DNA from: Verrucomicrobiia bacterium
GTDB lineage: Bacteria; Verrucomicrobiota; Verrucomicrobiia; Opitutales; Cerasicoccaceae
NCBI GenBank assembly: GCA_030425485.1
Contig: JAUIAM010000007.1
Coordinates: 1 to 64,000, forward strand
Length of the DNA: 64,000 nt
Reading direction: 5' to 3'
In this document: one piece after another, positions 45,151-53,967 of the stretch
Position numbering within the stretch: the first letter of the stretch is position 1
Layout of the letters: the number at the start of each line of letters is the position of its first letter
Notes under the pieces: model-generated
Databases searched by the model: none
What the model was told of the DNA's origin: nothing
What the model saw: the letters and a program-made list of their open reading frames with translations, nothing else
Made by a program: the position numbers and the translations under genes

Positions 45151-48100
45151 ATGAAGATTAGATGCTTACCCCTGATTGGCCTGGCCTGTGCGATGCTATG
45201 GCGCACCGCCGCCGCTACGGATACCCTGGTCCTGAACGGAGTGCCGGAGGCCGTTATCGTGACCTCGGATGACCGCGCCGGGTGTATCAGCACTGCGGTG
45301 AACACCCTCAACGAGTACATCGAGAAAATCACGGGCACGGAGCTCGATGTGCTGCTGGTCAACGATAACTACTCCTCCAGCTTGTCCACCTTTACCACGG
45401 GTCGCTTTGCCATCCTTGTGGGCGAGAGTGTCTTTACCGATCAACTGAGTCTGCCCCTCGGATCGCTAAAGGCGGAGGGCTTTATTATTAAAAGTTTTTC
45501 CGGCGGCGTGGCTATCGTGGGGCATGACGAGGAGAGCTTTAACATCGTTTACAACTACAATACCTCCAGCGCGGGTTCACTCTACGGCGTTTATCGCTTT
45601 CTGGAGGAGCTGGGCTGTCGGTGGTTTTACCCGGACCCGCAGTACGACATCTACCCGAGCGAATCGACGCTGACCATACCCTCGACGATGGACATAACCG
45701 ACGCCCCGTACTTTGAAAACCGCTTCTCCTACGGTAACTCGGAGTGGCGGCGAAAGGTCGGCTACGGTGGCACGGTTGACCCCTGGCGTACGCGTCACAC
45801 CTTTGAGGGCGATCGCGTTGAGGCTTTGTTTGGAGACACGCACCCGGACCTCGTAGCCCAGGGATTTCACTTTCCGATTCCGGGCGTGATGGACCTCGTT
45901 ATCCAGCACGTGCGCGACTATCTTTCCACGCCCAAGCACCCGGGCAGAAACTACATCGGGGTTATCCCCAAGGACGCCTATGAGACGGCGGGCAATCCCT
46001 ACTGCGAGCCCTTCCTCACGCCAGAGAGAGGTCCGTCAGGCGAGTACTCGGACCTGATCGGATGGGCTGCGGTACAGGCGGCTGAGGCGGCAGATGATCT
46101 GCCGGGTAAGGTCGTTTACCCTGCGTATGAAAAATACCGCATGCCGCCGCTACAGATTACGTCACTGCCGGACAATCTCGTCGTCCAGTTGGCGCAGACG
46201 CGCGTGTATTTCAATGACAGCGACGAGAAGGAAGCCGGTTGGGATCTCATCGAAAGCTGGGCCCCGCTAGACCCATCGGAGTTTTACTTCTACCGCTACT
46301 ATGAGCGTTTTCGCAAGGTCACGCCTTCGTTCGTACCGCACCTGATCGATGAGGACATCAAGAAAATGAAGTACTTTCGCGAGAACGACATCCTGAATAT
46401 CGGCGGCGAAACGAACTTTGGCCTGGTCTCCGCAGATCACCCCTACGCCTGGTGGTTCTGTCTCAATGAATACGTCACGGCTAAGTTACTCTGGAACCCT
46501 GACCTCGACGTAGACGTCTTGCTGGCGGATTATTACGACAAGTTCTTCGGCGTCGCTGCCGAGCCGATGGAGGACTTCTTTACCCGTCTGGAAGAACTCT
46601 ATTTCACCCCCGAAGAGCTGCACCTGTATTCGCTGCCCGTTATCTATGAGCTGGAAGGTTATCTCGATGAAGCCGTGCTGCTGGCGCAGGGGACGCAGTG
46701 GGCAGGCAACGTCGACTACATCGATACGGGTTTTGACATTGTGCGCGCGATTCGCGATCGCATGGAAGCTGAGTCACCGCTCGAAGGAGAAGACCCCGTC
46801 GTCTACTACACCTTTGACCAAGGCGAGGGCACGGTGGCCGAGGACCTTATCGGCACGGCGGATGCCACGATCCATGATGCTGCCTGGACAGGGGGCGTTA
46901 TCGGTAACGCGCTAAAGTTTGATGGCGAAGAAAGCGTGGTCAATTTTCCGACCATAAACATGGAGGATACCGCTTACAGCTATTCCCTGTGGGTAAAGCC
47001 CGGTGAGGTGACGTTTGGGCAGACGCAGTACCTGATCGGCTCGGAGGCATGGGACCGCCAGGGGCTCTTACTCGACGGCGGCACGCTGAAGATGATCCAT
47101 CGTCATGCCGGCTCCAGTTGGGGTGGCCAACGCAGCGACCTGTCTGGTAAGGCCGAGGAGCTCAAGCCCGGCGAGTGGTACCATATCGTTGCAACCTATA
47201 GTCCGGAGAATGGCATGGCCCTCTTCATCAACGGTGTGCTGGTGGCACTGGAGCCTTCGCAGACGACCCCTTCCGAGTACAGCGTGCGCTTCATTGGTGC
47301 GGCGGGGCGCAGCGGTGCCAGTGATATTCGCGAGCACTTCAAGGGAGACATTGACGAGGTTAGAATCTACAAGCGCGAACTGACCTTTGACGAAATCCAG
47401 GTGCTCTATTTTGAGCCCGGCGTGTCGGCCTACAAGACCGATACGATCAACTACGACACGCCCGATGCCGACACCTATGTGACTTCGGGTTTCGGCGCCG
47501 CGTCCGTTAACAATGGCGACGGAAACTCCATGTGGGTACGCTATCACACGAATTATAAAAACCGTCGTTCCAGCTACGTGCGTTTTGATTTGGACGATGG
47601 TGCGCCGTCGGGACTACCCATGCTGCCCGTGCGTTTTGCCGAACTGACCTTTCGCATGATTGGCATTTCCAGCAACCGAGAGGAGGGTAACACGATCCTG
47701 GTCTATGGCCTGAACGCCGACTTTCAGGGCGGGGGCGGCGTGCAGGGCCAAGACTGGGGAGAGATGACGATGACGGGGCTGGATGCCCCTTTTACGTGGA
47801 CGCAGGGTGGGGGGACGGACTTGAGCGATCTGACCCTGCTGGGCACATTTGAAATCCCCCCTGGTGACGAAGAACCACCCACCGGCACAGAGTACACCAT
47901 CCGAGGTGAAACCCTGGTCGACTTTATCAATGATTCGCTCGCCAGCGGAGAACCGCTTGCAGACCTCATCACTTTTATTCTCTACGAGCAGGACGTCACC
48001 ACGGGCTACCACCATAGCTGGGCCACTAAAGAGTACGGCACGATCGACCCTACCTCACTGACACTTTATACCGATCGTGACGTTCCGCCCATCCCCGTTG

Positions 48101-49248
48101 AATATGCCCAGCCCGCGGCGGACTCGTACGTCGAGGCCAGCGACCCCTCTGGCAATAACGGTACGAGCACAGTCATGAAAACCAAACGCTCGGGCAGCGG
48201 CTCAACCACAAGAATGTCCTATGTGCGTTTCGACCTCCTTGGTCCGCGACGAAGCTATGTTCAGGACATGGTGATTGAAGACTCCGAGCTGACCTTCCGC
48301 TACCACGGCATGCACAGCGGCAGAGGCCAGAACACGGCCCTGGTCTATGCGCTGCTCCCCGATTACCAAGGTGACACGGGCGTCCTCGGACAGGATTGGG
48401 ATGAGCTGGAGTTAGCCGCCAATAATGCCCCGTGGGACCCCGATACCTCGTCATCTTCCAGCGCTCCGGCACACTTTCAACTCGTAGGCAGCTTTACCAC
48501 ACCCGACAACGCTGGAGCACCGCCCGCCGGTACCGAGTTTACCATTTCCAGCCCGGAACTGACGGCGTTCCTCAATAACTCTCTGACCTACGGTGACGAG
48601 ACCGGGCCGTTGGTCACCTTTGTCCTCACTGAAGAAAATGCCACAGGTGCGCAAATGCTCTGGGCCTCGAAAGAGCACGCCACGATTGAGCCGACCTCTT
48701 TAACCGTTTGGCTGCCGGAGTATGCAGAACTTTACGAGACGGGTGAGTCCTCATACGCGGAGGGGCCCATCGAGTACCTTTCGTTTGGTGGCCCCGCCCT
48801 TGACGGATTTCAACGTTGGTTAGCTGCGCACTATCCGAATGCCCAGTACCAAAGTGCCTCGCTGGTTGCTCCCGGAGCAGTCCCGCTCAACGATACCATT
48901 AGCAACCTCATGCGGGCGGCGCTGGGGATGTCCCTGCGCGAAAGTGCCGAGTCGCTTCCTGTATCGTCATTCAGTGGCGCGTATCCGCAGCTCACCTACC
49001 GTCAACTGCGTGGTGGCGGTGGGATCGTCGGCGTTGATTACGAGTCTGGCGGCATCACCTACCGGGTAGAGGTTCGCGGCTTGCTGGATGGCCCCGATTG
49101 GAGCTGGGGAGACGATGTGGTGGAGATGGTTGGCAGCCCCGTCGTGGTTAACGATGATATCGAGATCGTAACCGTACGCTCCAGGATTGCCGCTACGGAA
49201 GGCAACCCCGTCTTTATGCGCTTAAGGATTCTCTACGACGCAAGCTGA
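45151..49248 (+). CDS. Giant secreted DUF4838-LamG-DNRLRE protein
   Basis: 1365 residues. Signal peptide 1-22. Residues about 25-175 resemble the N-terminal domain of GH67-type enzymes (AGSLYGVYRFLEELGCRWFYPD), followed by a DUF4838-like region to about 540. A LamG/concanavalin-like domain follows at about 550-755 (VVYYTFDQGEGTVAED; GEWYHIVATY; DEVRIYKREL). Then come two DNRLRE-like modules (about 765-970 and 980-1195), each with SYVRFDL and GQDW marks. The C-terminal ~150 residues (LMRAALGMSL ... TYRVEV ... MRLRILYD) form a module I associate with secreted Opitutae proteins. Likely binds or cleaves complex glycans. Confidence 0.75.
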   Translation: MKIRCLPLIGLACAMLWRTAAATDTLVLNGVPEAVIVTSDDRAGCISTAVNTLNEYIEKITGTELDVLLVNDNYSSSLSTFTTGRFAILVGESVFTDQLSLPLGSLKAEGFIIKSFSGGVAIVGHDEESFNIVYNYNTSSAGSLYGVYRFLEELGCRWFYPDPQYDIYPSESTLTIPSTMDITDAPYFENRFSYGNSEWRRKVGYGGTVDPWRTRHTFEGDRVEALFGDTHPDLVAQGFHFPIPGVMDLVIQHVRDYLSTPKHPGRNYIGVIPKDAYETAGNPYCEPFLTPERGPSGEYSDLIGWAAVQAAEAADDLPGKVVYPAYEKYRMPPLQITSLPDNLVVQLAQTRVYFNDSDEKEAGWDLIESWAPLDPSEFYFYRYYERFRKVTPSFVPHLIDEDIKKMKYFRENDILNIGGETNFGLVSADHPYAWWFCLNEYVTAKLLWNPDLDVDVLLADYYDKFFGVAAEPMEDFFTRLEELYFTPEELHLYSLPVIYELEGYLDEAVLLAQGTQWAGNVDYIDTGFDIVRAIRDRMEAESPLEGEDPVVYYTFDQGEGTVAEDLIGTADATIHDAAWTGGVIGNALKFDGEESVVNFPTINMEDTAYSYSLWVKPGEVTFGQTQYLIGSEAWDRQGLLLDGGTLKMIHRHAGSSWGGQRSDLSGKAEELKPGEWYHIVATYSPENGMALFINGVLVALEPSQTTPSEYSVRFIGAAGRSGASDIREHFKGDIDEVRIYKRELTFDEIQVLYFEPGVSAYKTDTINYDTPDADTYVTSGFGAASVNNGDGNSMWVRYHTNYKNRRSSYVRFDLDDGAPSGLPMLPVRFAELTFRMIGISSNREEGNTILVYGLNADFQGGGGVQGQDWGEMTMTGLDAPFTWTQGGGTDLSDLTLLGTFEIPPGDEEPPTGTEYTIRGETLVDFINDSLASGEPLADLITFILYEQDVTTGYHHSWATKEYGTIDPTSLTLYTDRDVPPIPVEYAQPAADSYVEASDPSGNNGTSTVMKTKRSGSGSTTRMSYVRFDLLGPRRSYVQDMVIEDSELTFRYHGMHSGRGQNTALVYALLPDYQGDTGVLGQDWDELELAANNAPWDPDTSSSSSAPAHFQLVGSFTTPDNAGAPPAGTEFTISSPELTAFLNNSLTYGDETGPLVTFVLTEENATGAQMLWASKEHATIEPTSLTVWLPEYAELYETGESSYAEGPIEYLSFGGPALDGFQRWLAAHYPNAQYQSASLVAPGAVPLNDTISNLMRAALGMSLRESAESLPVSSFSGAYPQLTYRQLRGGGGIVGVDYESGGITYRVEVRGLLDGPDWSWGDDVVEMVGSPVVVNDDIEIVTVRSRIAATEGNPVFMRLRILYDAS

Positions 49249-49419
49249 GCTACGACGGCATTACCCGAGTAACTCACGGCATGGGGTCAAGTGCGCGGCA
49301 AAGGTGTCGCATTCACGCGCTTGCCCTTATCCATTTACTAAATCAGCCGTGTGAGCGCGGGCCTTGCGTGCCTGCTTAACGATGGTTGAACACAGGACGA
49401 TATAAGCATAAGATAAACC
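49249..49419 (+). promoter_or_regulatory. Intergenic region upstream of alanine dehydrogenase
   Basis: 171 bp without coding sequence. It should contain the terminator of the secreted-protein cluster and the ald promoter, but I see neither a strong hairpin nor a clear -35/-10 pair. An A/T-rich stretch (GATATAAGCATAAGATAA) precedes the ald start. Confidence 0.35.
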
Positions 49420-50508
49420 ATGAGAATAGGAATTCCCAAGGAGATAAAGCCGCAGGAAAAGCGGGTGTCACTAACTCCGGATGGCGTGCGCCAACTGAGC
49501 TCCGCTCATGAGATTTCCGTAGAAACAGGTGCCGGGGAGCAGATCGGTTTTAGCGATGACGCTTACCGTGCTGCCGGGGCAACGATCATGGATCGTCCGG
49601 ATACCATTTTTGCCGAGGCCGACATCATCGTTAAGGTCAAGGAGCCGCAGCCTCCGGAATGCGCACTGCTGCGAGAAGGGCAGATCCTTTTCACCTATCT
49701 GCACTTGGCAGCCAGTGAGGCACTGACGCGCGCGCTCATCCAGAGCAAGGCCACCTGTATCGCCTACGAAACCATCGTGGAGAATGGCCGCCTGCCCCTG
49801 CTTGAGCCGATGAGCGAGATTGCTGGCCGCATCGCCACGATCGCCGGGGCAAGCTGTCTGAGCAGCCATATGGGCGGAAGCGGAACTCTGCTCGGTGGCG
49901 TGCCGGGTGTCGCTCCGGGCAAGACGGTGATTATCGGGGGTGGGGCCAGTGGCCTCAATGCGGCCCGTATGGCGGTCGGTTTGGGCTCTGACGTGACCAT
50001 CCTTGAACTGAACCCTGACCGGGTGCGGCAGCTGGATTTAACCCTGCCCGGCGTGCGGGTCCTTTACTCGACCGAGGCCACTTTGCGGCACTTGCTGCCT
50101 GAGTGCGATTTACTCATCGGCGCGGTGCTCATCCCCGGTGCGCGTGCCCCGCAGTTGATTAACCGGGCTATGCTCAAAACGATGAAGCCAGGCAGCGTAT
50201 TCGTAGACATCACGGTGGATCAGGGCGGATGCTCGGAGACTACGCGCCCGACTACCCATGCCGAGCCCACCTATGTGGAGGAGGGGGTTGTACATTACTG
50301 CGTGGCCAACATGCCCGGCGCCTACGCGCGTACGGCTACCGAGGCACTTACGAGCACGACGTTTCCCTTCCTGAAGCTGCTGGTCGATTACGGTTTGGAA
50401 GAGGCCTGCCGCATGCGGCCTTCCATCCAGGGTGGAATAAACCTGATGGATGGGGTGATAAAGAACGCAGCCGTAAAAGCGGCGTTTCCGAGGATCCAGG
50501 CCGTGTAA
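49420..50508 (+). CDS. ald: Alanine dehydrogenase
   Basis: Reversibly deaminates L-alanine to pyruvate with NAD. 362 residues, family length. N-terminal MRIGIPKEIKPQEKRVSLTP, substrate-binding Lys in IIVKVKEPQ, the HLAAS loop (His about 96), the Rossmann glycine motif GGGASGLNAARMA near 168-180, and the C-terminal VDITVDQGGCSETTRPTTH with the catalytic Asp are visible. It stands alone and converges on the Y-family polymerase gene with 31 bases between the stops. Confidence 0.95.
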   Translation: MRIGIPKEIKPQEKRVSLTPDGVRQLSSAHEISVETGAGEQIGFSDDAYRAAGATIMDRPDTIFAEADIIVKVKEPQPPECALLREGQILFTYLHLAASEALTRALIQSKATCIAYETIVENGRLPLLEPMSEIAGRIATIAGASCLSSHMGGSGTLLGGVPGVAPGKTVIIGGGASGLNAARMAVGLGSDVTILELNPDRVRQLDLTLPGVRVLYSTEATLRHLLPECDLLIGAVLIPGARAPQLINRAMLKTMKPGSVFVDITVDQGGCSETTRPTTHAEPTYVEEGVVHYCVANMPGAYARTATEALTSTTFPFLKLLVDYGLEEACRMRPSIQGGINLMDGVIKNAAVKAAFPRIQAV

Positions 50509-50539
50509 GACTTACTTAAGCCGCTTTACGGACTTTGCG

Positions 50540-51784
50540 CTAAGGGCTGAGGCCGTCGTTTTCCTGTTCGATATCAGGGATATGAGTGAAAGAGATGCGC
50601 ATGGGGGCGGATTTGTTGCGGTGGGCATCGTGAGCGGGAGCAAAGTAGACGGAGGCATTGCCGTAGCGTTGCGTGAGGCTGTCCATGGCTTTTTGCAGCG
50701 CGACCCGCCGCGGCTGGTTATCGTCGGCAAAGAGCGAGGGCGTGTGGTCAGCAGCGGGGGTGAGCTCGGAGAGGACCACGCGGACCTGCGTCGGGGTGTC
50801 GTCGCGCGGAGCATCTTGCCAGAGGCGGTTGAGGTGCAGGGTAAAGGTCTGGGTGTCCTGGGTAGGGAAGACCTTGACGCTGCGTTCCCAGCGCCAGGTA
50901 AAAGAGAATTTTACGCTGAGGGTCATGCAGGCCGCGTAGTAATCCATAGCGCGTAGGCGGCGGCAGGCTTTTTGAAGTTGCTTGTGCATGACGGGCAGGG
51001 CGCGCTCGGTGCGGCGCAGGGCGGGGGGCAGGATGTGGGAATGGCTGAGCGTGCGGTGTTGGGTTGCCACCTCCGGGAGGTCGTCGCCACGGAGTTGACG
51101 GTACATGGCCAGCCCGTGGATGGAGTCCCAAATGCGGGAGAGCTGTGGAGCACTGGCGGCGCAGAGCTCCCTGACGCTGCGGATACCGTGCCTGTCCAGT
51201 CGCTTGCTCATGCTGCGTCCGATGCCGGTGATGTCATTTAGCTCCAGGGAGTAAAGGATGCCCGGCAAGTCCTCCCGCCTGATGAACTGGCAGCCGTTGG
51301 GTTTACGCATTTTGCTGGCCAGCTTGGCTAAGAAGCGGTTGGGGCCGACGCCGATGGAGCAGGTGATGCTCTGGCCGATTTCCTCGCGCAGGGCGGTCTT
51401 GATCTCGTCGCACTTGGCCCGGGCAATGGCGGGTGGCTGCCAGTGCGGGGGGAGTTGCCCGTAGCACTCGTCGATGGAGAGCACTTTTTCCACATGCAGG
51501 CACTTTTCGATCGTGGCGATCATGGCATGGTGCGTCTGGATGTAGCGCTGGTGGTTGCCCTCAATAAATACAATACCCGGGCAGAGGAAGCGGGCTTCGC
51601 GGACACCTGTCCCGGTCTTGACGCCGTGCCGCTTGGCCTCGTAGCTGGCGGCGATGCAGCAGGTGGTGTCCGTGCCGATACTGGGGACGATACCGACGGG
51701 GCGCCCGCGTAGCTCCGGCTGCCAATGCTGCTCTACGGAGGCGAAAAAGCTGTCGAAGTCGATAAAGAGATAGCGGAAATCCAT
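50540..51784 (-). CDS. Y-family translesion DNA polymerase (DinB/UmuC type)
   Basis: 414 residues. Metal ligands in FIDFDSFFASVEQ (Asp9 region) and LSIDECY near residue 105-111 are intact, so it should be an active polymerase. SIGVGPNRFLAKLASKMRKPNG and ITGIGRSMSKRLDRHGI (helix-hairpin-helix) are family typical. A TGA stop lies in frame just three codons upstream, so ATG 51784 is the earliest possible start. No Shine-Dalgarno precedes it; instead a 16-bp inverted repeat begins two bases upstream. The C terminus lacks an obvious clamp-binding motif. Confidence 0.9.
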   Translation of the reverse strand: MDFRYLFIDFDSFFASVEQHWQPELRGRPVGIVPSIGTDTTCCIAASYEAKRHGVKTGTGVREARFLCPGIVFIEGNHQRYIQTHHAMIATIEKCLHVEKVLSIDECYGQLPPHWQPPAIARAKCDEIKTALREEIGQSITCSIGVGPNRFLAKLASKMRKPNGCQFIRREDLPGILYSLELNDITGIGRSMSKRLDRHGIRSVRELCAASAPQLSRIWDSIHGLAMYRQLRGDDLPEVATQHRTLSHSHILPPALRRTERALPVMHKQLQKACRRLRAMDYYAACMTLSVKFSFTWRWERSVKVFPTQDTQTFTLHLNRLWQDAPRDDTPTQVRVVLSELTPAADHTPSLFADDNQPRRVALQKAMDSLTQRYGNASVYFAPAHDAHRNKSAPMRISFTHIPDIEQENDGLSP

Positions 51785-51786
51785 AC

Positions 51787-51802
51787 GTGCTCATGTGAGC
51801 AC
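51787..51802 (-). promoter_or_regulatory. Candidate LexA-type operator
   Basis: GTGCTCA-TG-TGAGCAC is a perfect inverted repeat ending two bases before the polymerase start codon. Its core reads TGCTC-N4-GAGCA. From memory, the LexA box described for Verrucomicrobia is TGTTC-N4-GAACA, which has the same spacing and differs by one base per half-site. A site this close to the start codon would block transcription initiation or elongation. Confidence 0.6.
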
Positions 51803-51872
51803 ATTTATTGACAAAAAGCAATCCGGGTTTATCCGTTTCCGGTTTGCTTGGACGGAGCTAAGCGCGATGGGC

Positions 51873-52922
51873 TTAGAAGGGGACGCCGAGGGCGAAGATG
51901 ATGTTTTCTTCGAGCTTCTTGGTGCCGGGGCCAACGATGTTGTCGTAGTTGGCGTTGTAGCTGAGGCTGGCCTCGATCCACTCGGTCAGTTTAACCACAC
52001 CACCGAGGTAGAAGTTGTACTGGTAGTTGTTTGTGTCCGAGGGGTCCATGCGGATGTACGCGTTTTGCTCGACGCGAAAGTACTTGTTGAAGTGGTACTC
52101 AAACTCGTTGCCCGCGGTGACGTAGTAGAACCACTTCTGGTTTTCGCCGACCACGTTGTTGTACTGGCCAGACATACCGCCAGTAATGTTCAGCTTCATG
52201 TCCTCGTCGTTAATGATGCGGTAGCCGACACCAAGCGTTTCGGTGGCCTGGTCTTCGATGTCGCGCACCTGGTCCTTGAGGTAGGAGGTGTCGGAGGTGA
52301 AGAACCAGTCTTCTTCAAAGTCCCACTTGTAGTTAAAGCCACCGCCATACTTGTCGGTATCGACGCTCTTCACGCCATTGGCGTTGACCGTATCGCCAAA
52401 TTCGTAGAAGCCGCGAATGCCGTAGTGGTGGATGTCGTCGTCGAGCTTGGCGTTAAACTTCGTGACAAAGGCGGTCTTGCGGGAGTTGGAGTTGGTGTAG
52501 GTGTAGCCTACGGTGAACTTACCGTGCCAGCCCTCGGGGATGACGGACTGGAAGGCTTCCTTCCACTCGGCGATGCGTGCGTCCCAGTCTTCGGCCTGTT
52601 GCTCGGCAGCAGCGGTTTCAGTCTCGCCGCTTTCTACGGTTTCAGGAGCTCCGGCGGCATCGGCCATCTGGGTGCCTTCACTCGGCATGGTGGGGCCGGC
52701 GACCTCCTCGGAGACATTCTCGGGCGTTTGCACCTCGGCGTCGGCTTCGGCGACCTGGAGGGTGCCGAGAACCGGGCTGGAAAAGGTAATGACGCCATTT
52801 TCCTGGCTAACGAGCGAGCCGGTCAGGCGGTCGCCGTTCTTGAATACGAGTGTGTCTGCGGCCAGGGTAGAGGCGCTCAAGGCGAGCGCGAGGCAGGCGA
52901 TTGATTTCTGAAGCAAATTCAT
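51873..52922 (-). CDS. DUF481 outer-membrane-type protein
   Basis: 349 residues from ATG 52922 (an upstream ATG at 52961 would misplace the signal peptide). Signal peptide 1-22 (KSIACLALALSASTLAA). A short SH3-like strand region (TLVFKNGDRLTGSLVSQENG) sits at about 23-60, and a low-complexity Ala/Glu-rich stretch follows to about 130. Then comes a DUF481 beta-barrel-like domain of alternating strands with terminal Phe (LGVPF), as expected of outer-membrane proteins. DUF481 proteins include salt-induced outer membrane proteins; function not established. Confidence 0.85.
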   Translation of the reverse strand: MNLLQKSIACLALALSASTLAADTLVFKNGDRLTGSLVSQENGVITFSSPVLGTLQVAEADAEVQTPENVSEEVAGPTMPSEGTQMADAAGAPETVESGETETAAAEQQAEDWDARIAEWKEAFQSVIPEGWHGKFTVGYTYTNSNSRKTAFVTKFNAKLDDDIHHYGIRGFYEFGDTVNANGVKSVDTDKYGGGFNYKWDFEEDWFFTSDTSYLKDQVRDIEDQATETLGVGYRIINDEDMKLNITGGMSGQYNNVVGENQKWFYYVTAGNEFEYHFNKYFRVEQNAYIRMDPSDTNNYQYNFYLGGVVKLTEWIEASLSYNANYDNIVGPGTKKLEENIIFALGVPF

Positions 52923-52993
52923 GGGAATAGCCCAGCAAAGGAAAATGCCAGATGAGTGCAAGTCCTTATTCCCCCTGCGGGCAATGCGGGCCC

Positions 52994-53896
52994 TTAGGAA
53001 GCGGCGTCGAGCACAAGATTTTTCCCTTTGAGCAGGGCGATGAGCTTCTTCATGGCGGGCGTCAGCACGCGGCCTTTGCGGTGGATGATGGCCAAGGGGC
53101 GCGTCAGCTTTTTGCCACGAATCGCGACCGAGCAGATGAGCCCCTGCTTGACTTCCTGCAGGACGGTGGTGGAGGGGACGATGGCGATGCCGGCGTCGAT
53201 CTCCACCGCGCGCTTGACGGTCTCGATGTTGTCAAACTCCATCACGGGTTCGATATCGAGCTTCAGCTCTTTAAATACCTGATCGGTGGCCTTGCGGGTG
53301 GGGATGTCCTGATCGAAGCCGATAAACTTCTCGTTTTTGAGCTGCTCGATATCGACACTCTTCTGGCGGGCGAGCGGGTGGTTCGGGCTGCAGACGACCA
53401 CGAGTTGGTCCTCGTGAAAGGGGATAACCTCCAGTTGGCGCATCTTGTTCGGGTAGGCCACGAGGCCGAGGTCGACCGCATTGTGCAGCACATCCTCGTA
53501 GACGAGATTCGAGCGTCGGTATTCCACCCGGACGTTGACCGAGGGGAATTCCTGCAAAAACTCCTTCACGTAGGGAGGAAGCTCATGCAGGCCGATGCTG
53601 TAAATGGTGGAAATATGAATCGTGCCGCTGATAACCTTCTTCATCTCCTGCAACTCGCTGGTCAGCTTTTCGTACATGTGCAGGAGTTCTTTGGCCGAAT
53701 CATAGAGCTTGCCGCCTTCGCGGGTGAGGCGGAATTGTTTTTGACTCCGGTCCACGATGAGCACATTGAAATGTTTTTCCATCGCTCGGAGTTGCTGGCT
53801 GACGGCGGACTGGGTGATTCCATTAAGCTTGGCCGCGCGAGAAAAGCTCTGGCTCTCGACTAAATCACTGAATATCTTGAAGTTTTCAATGTGCAT
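52994..53896 (-). CDS. LysR-family transcriptional regulator
   Basis: 300 residues from ATG 53896, or 304 from ATG 53908. Winged helix-turn-helix at 1-60 (FSRAAKLNGITQSAVSQQLRAMEKHF), then a two-lobed effector domain (VSGTIHISTIYSIG; LVAYPNKMRQLEVIPF; GIAIVPSTTVLQE). Overall closest by eye to the CbbR/CysB group. It is divergent from a YggS-type gene. A TGCATG-TTTC-CATGCA inverted repeat (53892-53907) covers its start region, and ATTG-N5-CAAT (53920-53932) lies between the genes. Confidence 0.9.
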   Translation of the reverse strand: MHIENFKIFSDLVESQSFSRAAKLNGITQSAVSQQLRAMEKHFNVLIVDRSQKQFRLTREGGKLYDSAKELLHMYEKLTSELQEMKKVISGTIHISTIYSIGLHELPPYVKEFLQEFPSVNVRVEYRRSNLVYEDVLHNAVDLGLVAYPNKMRQLEVIPFHEDQLVVVCSPNHPLARQKSVDIEQLKNEKFIGFDQDIPTRKATDQVFKELKLDIEPVMEFDNIETVKRAVEIDAGIAIVPSTTVLQEVKQGLICSVAIRGKKLTRPLAIIHRKGRVLTPAMKKLIALLKGKNLVLDAAS

Positions 53897-53919
53897 GTTT
53901 CCATGCATAATGGTTTCTA

Positions 53920-53932
53920 ATTGGAAATCAAT
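53920..53932. promoter_or_regulatory. Candidate LysR-type operator
   Basis: ATTG-GAAAT-CAAT is a perfect inverted repeat with T-N11-A-like geometry in the 71-bp gap between the divergent LysR and PLP-protein genes, as expected of an autoregulated LysR site. Confidence 0.5.
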
Positions 53933-53967
53933 ATTAAATTTAGTTAAACTTATTTCACGGAGGGGTT

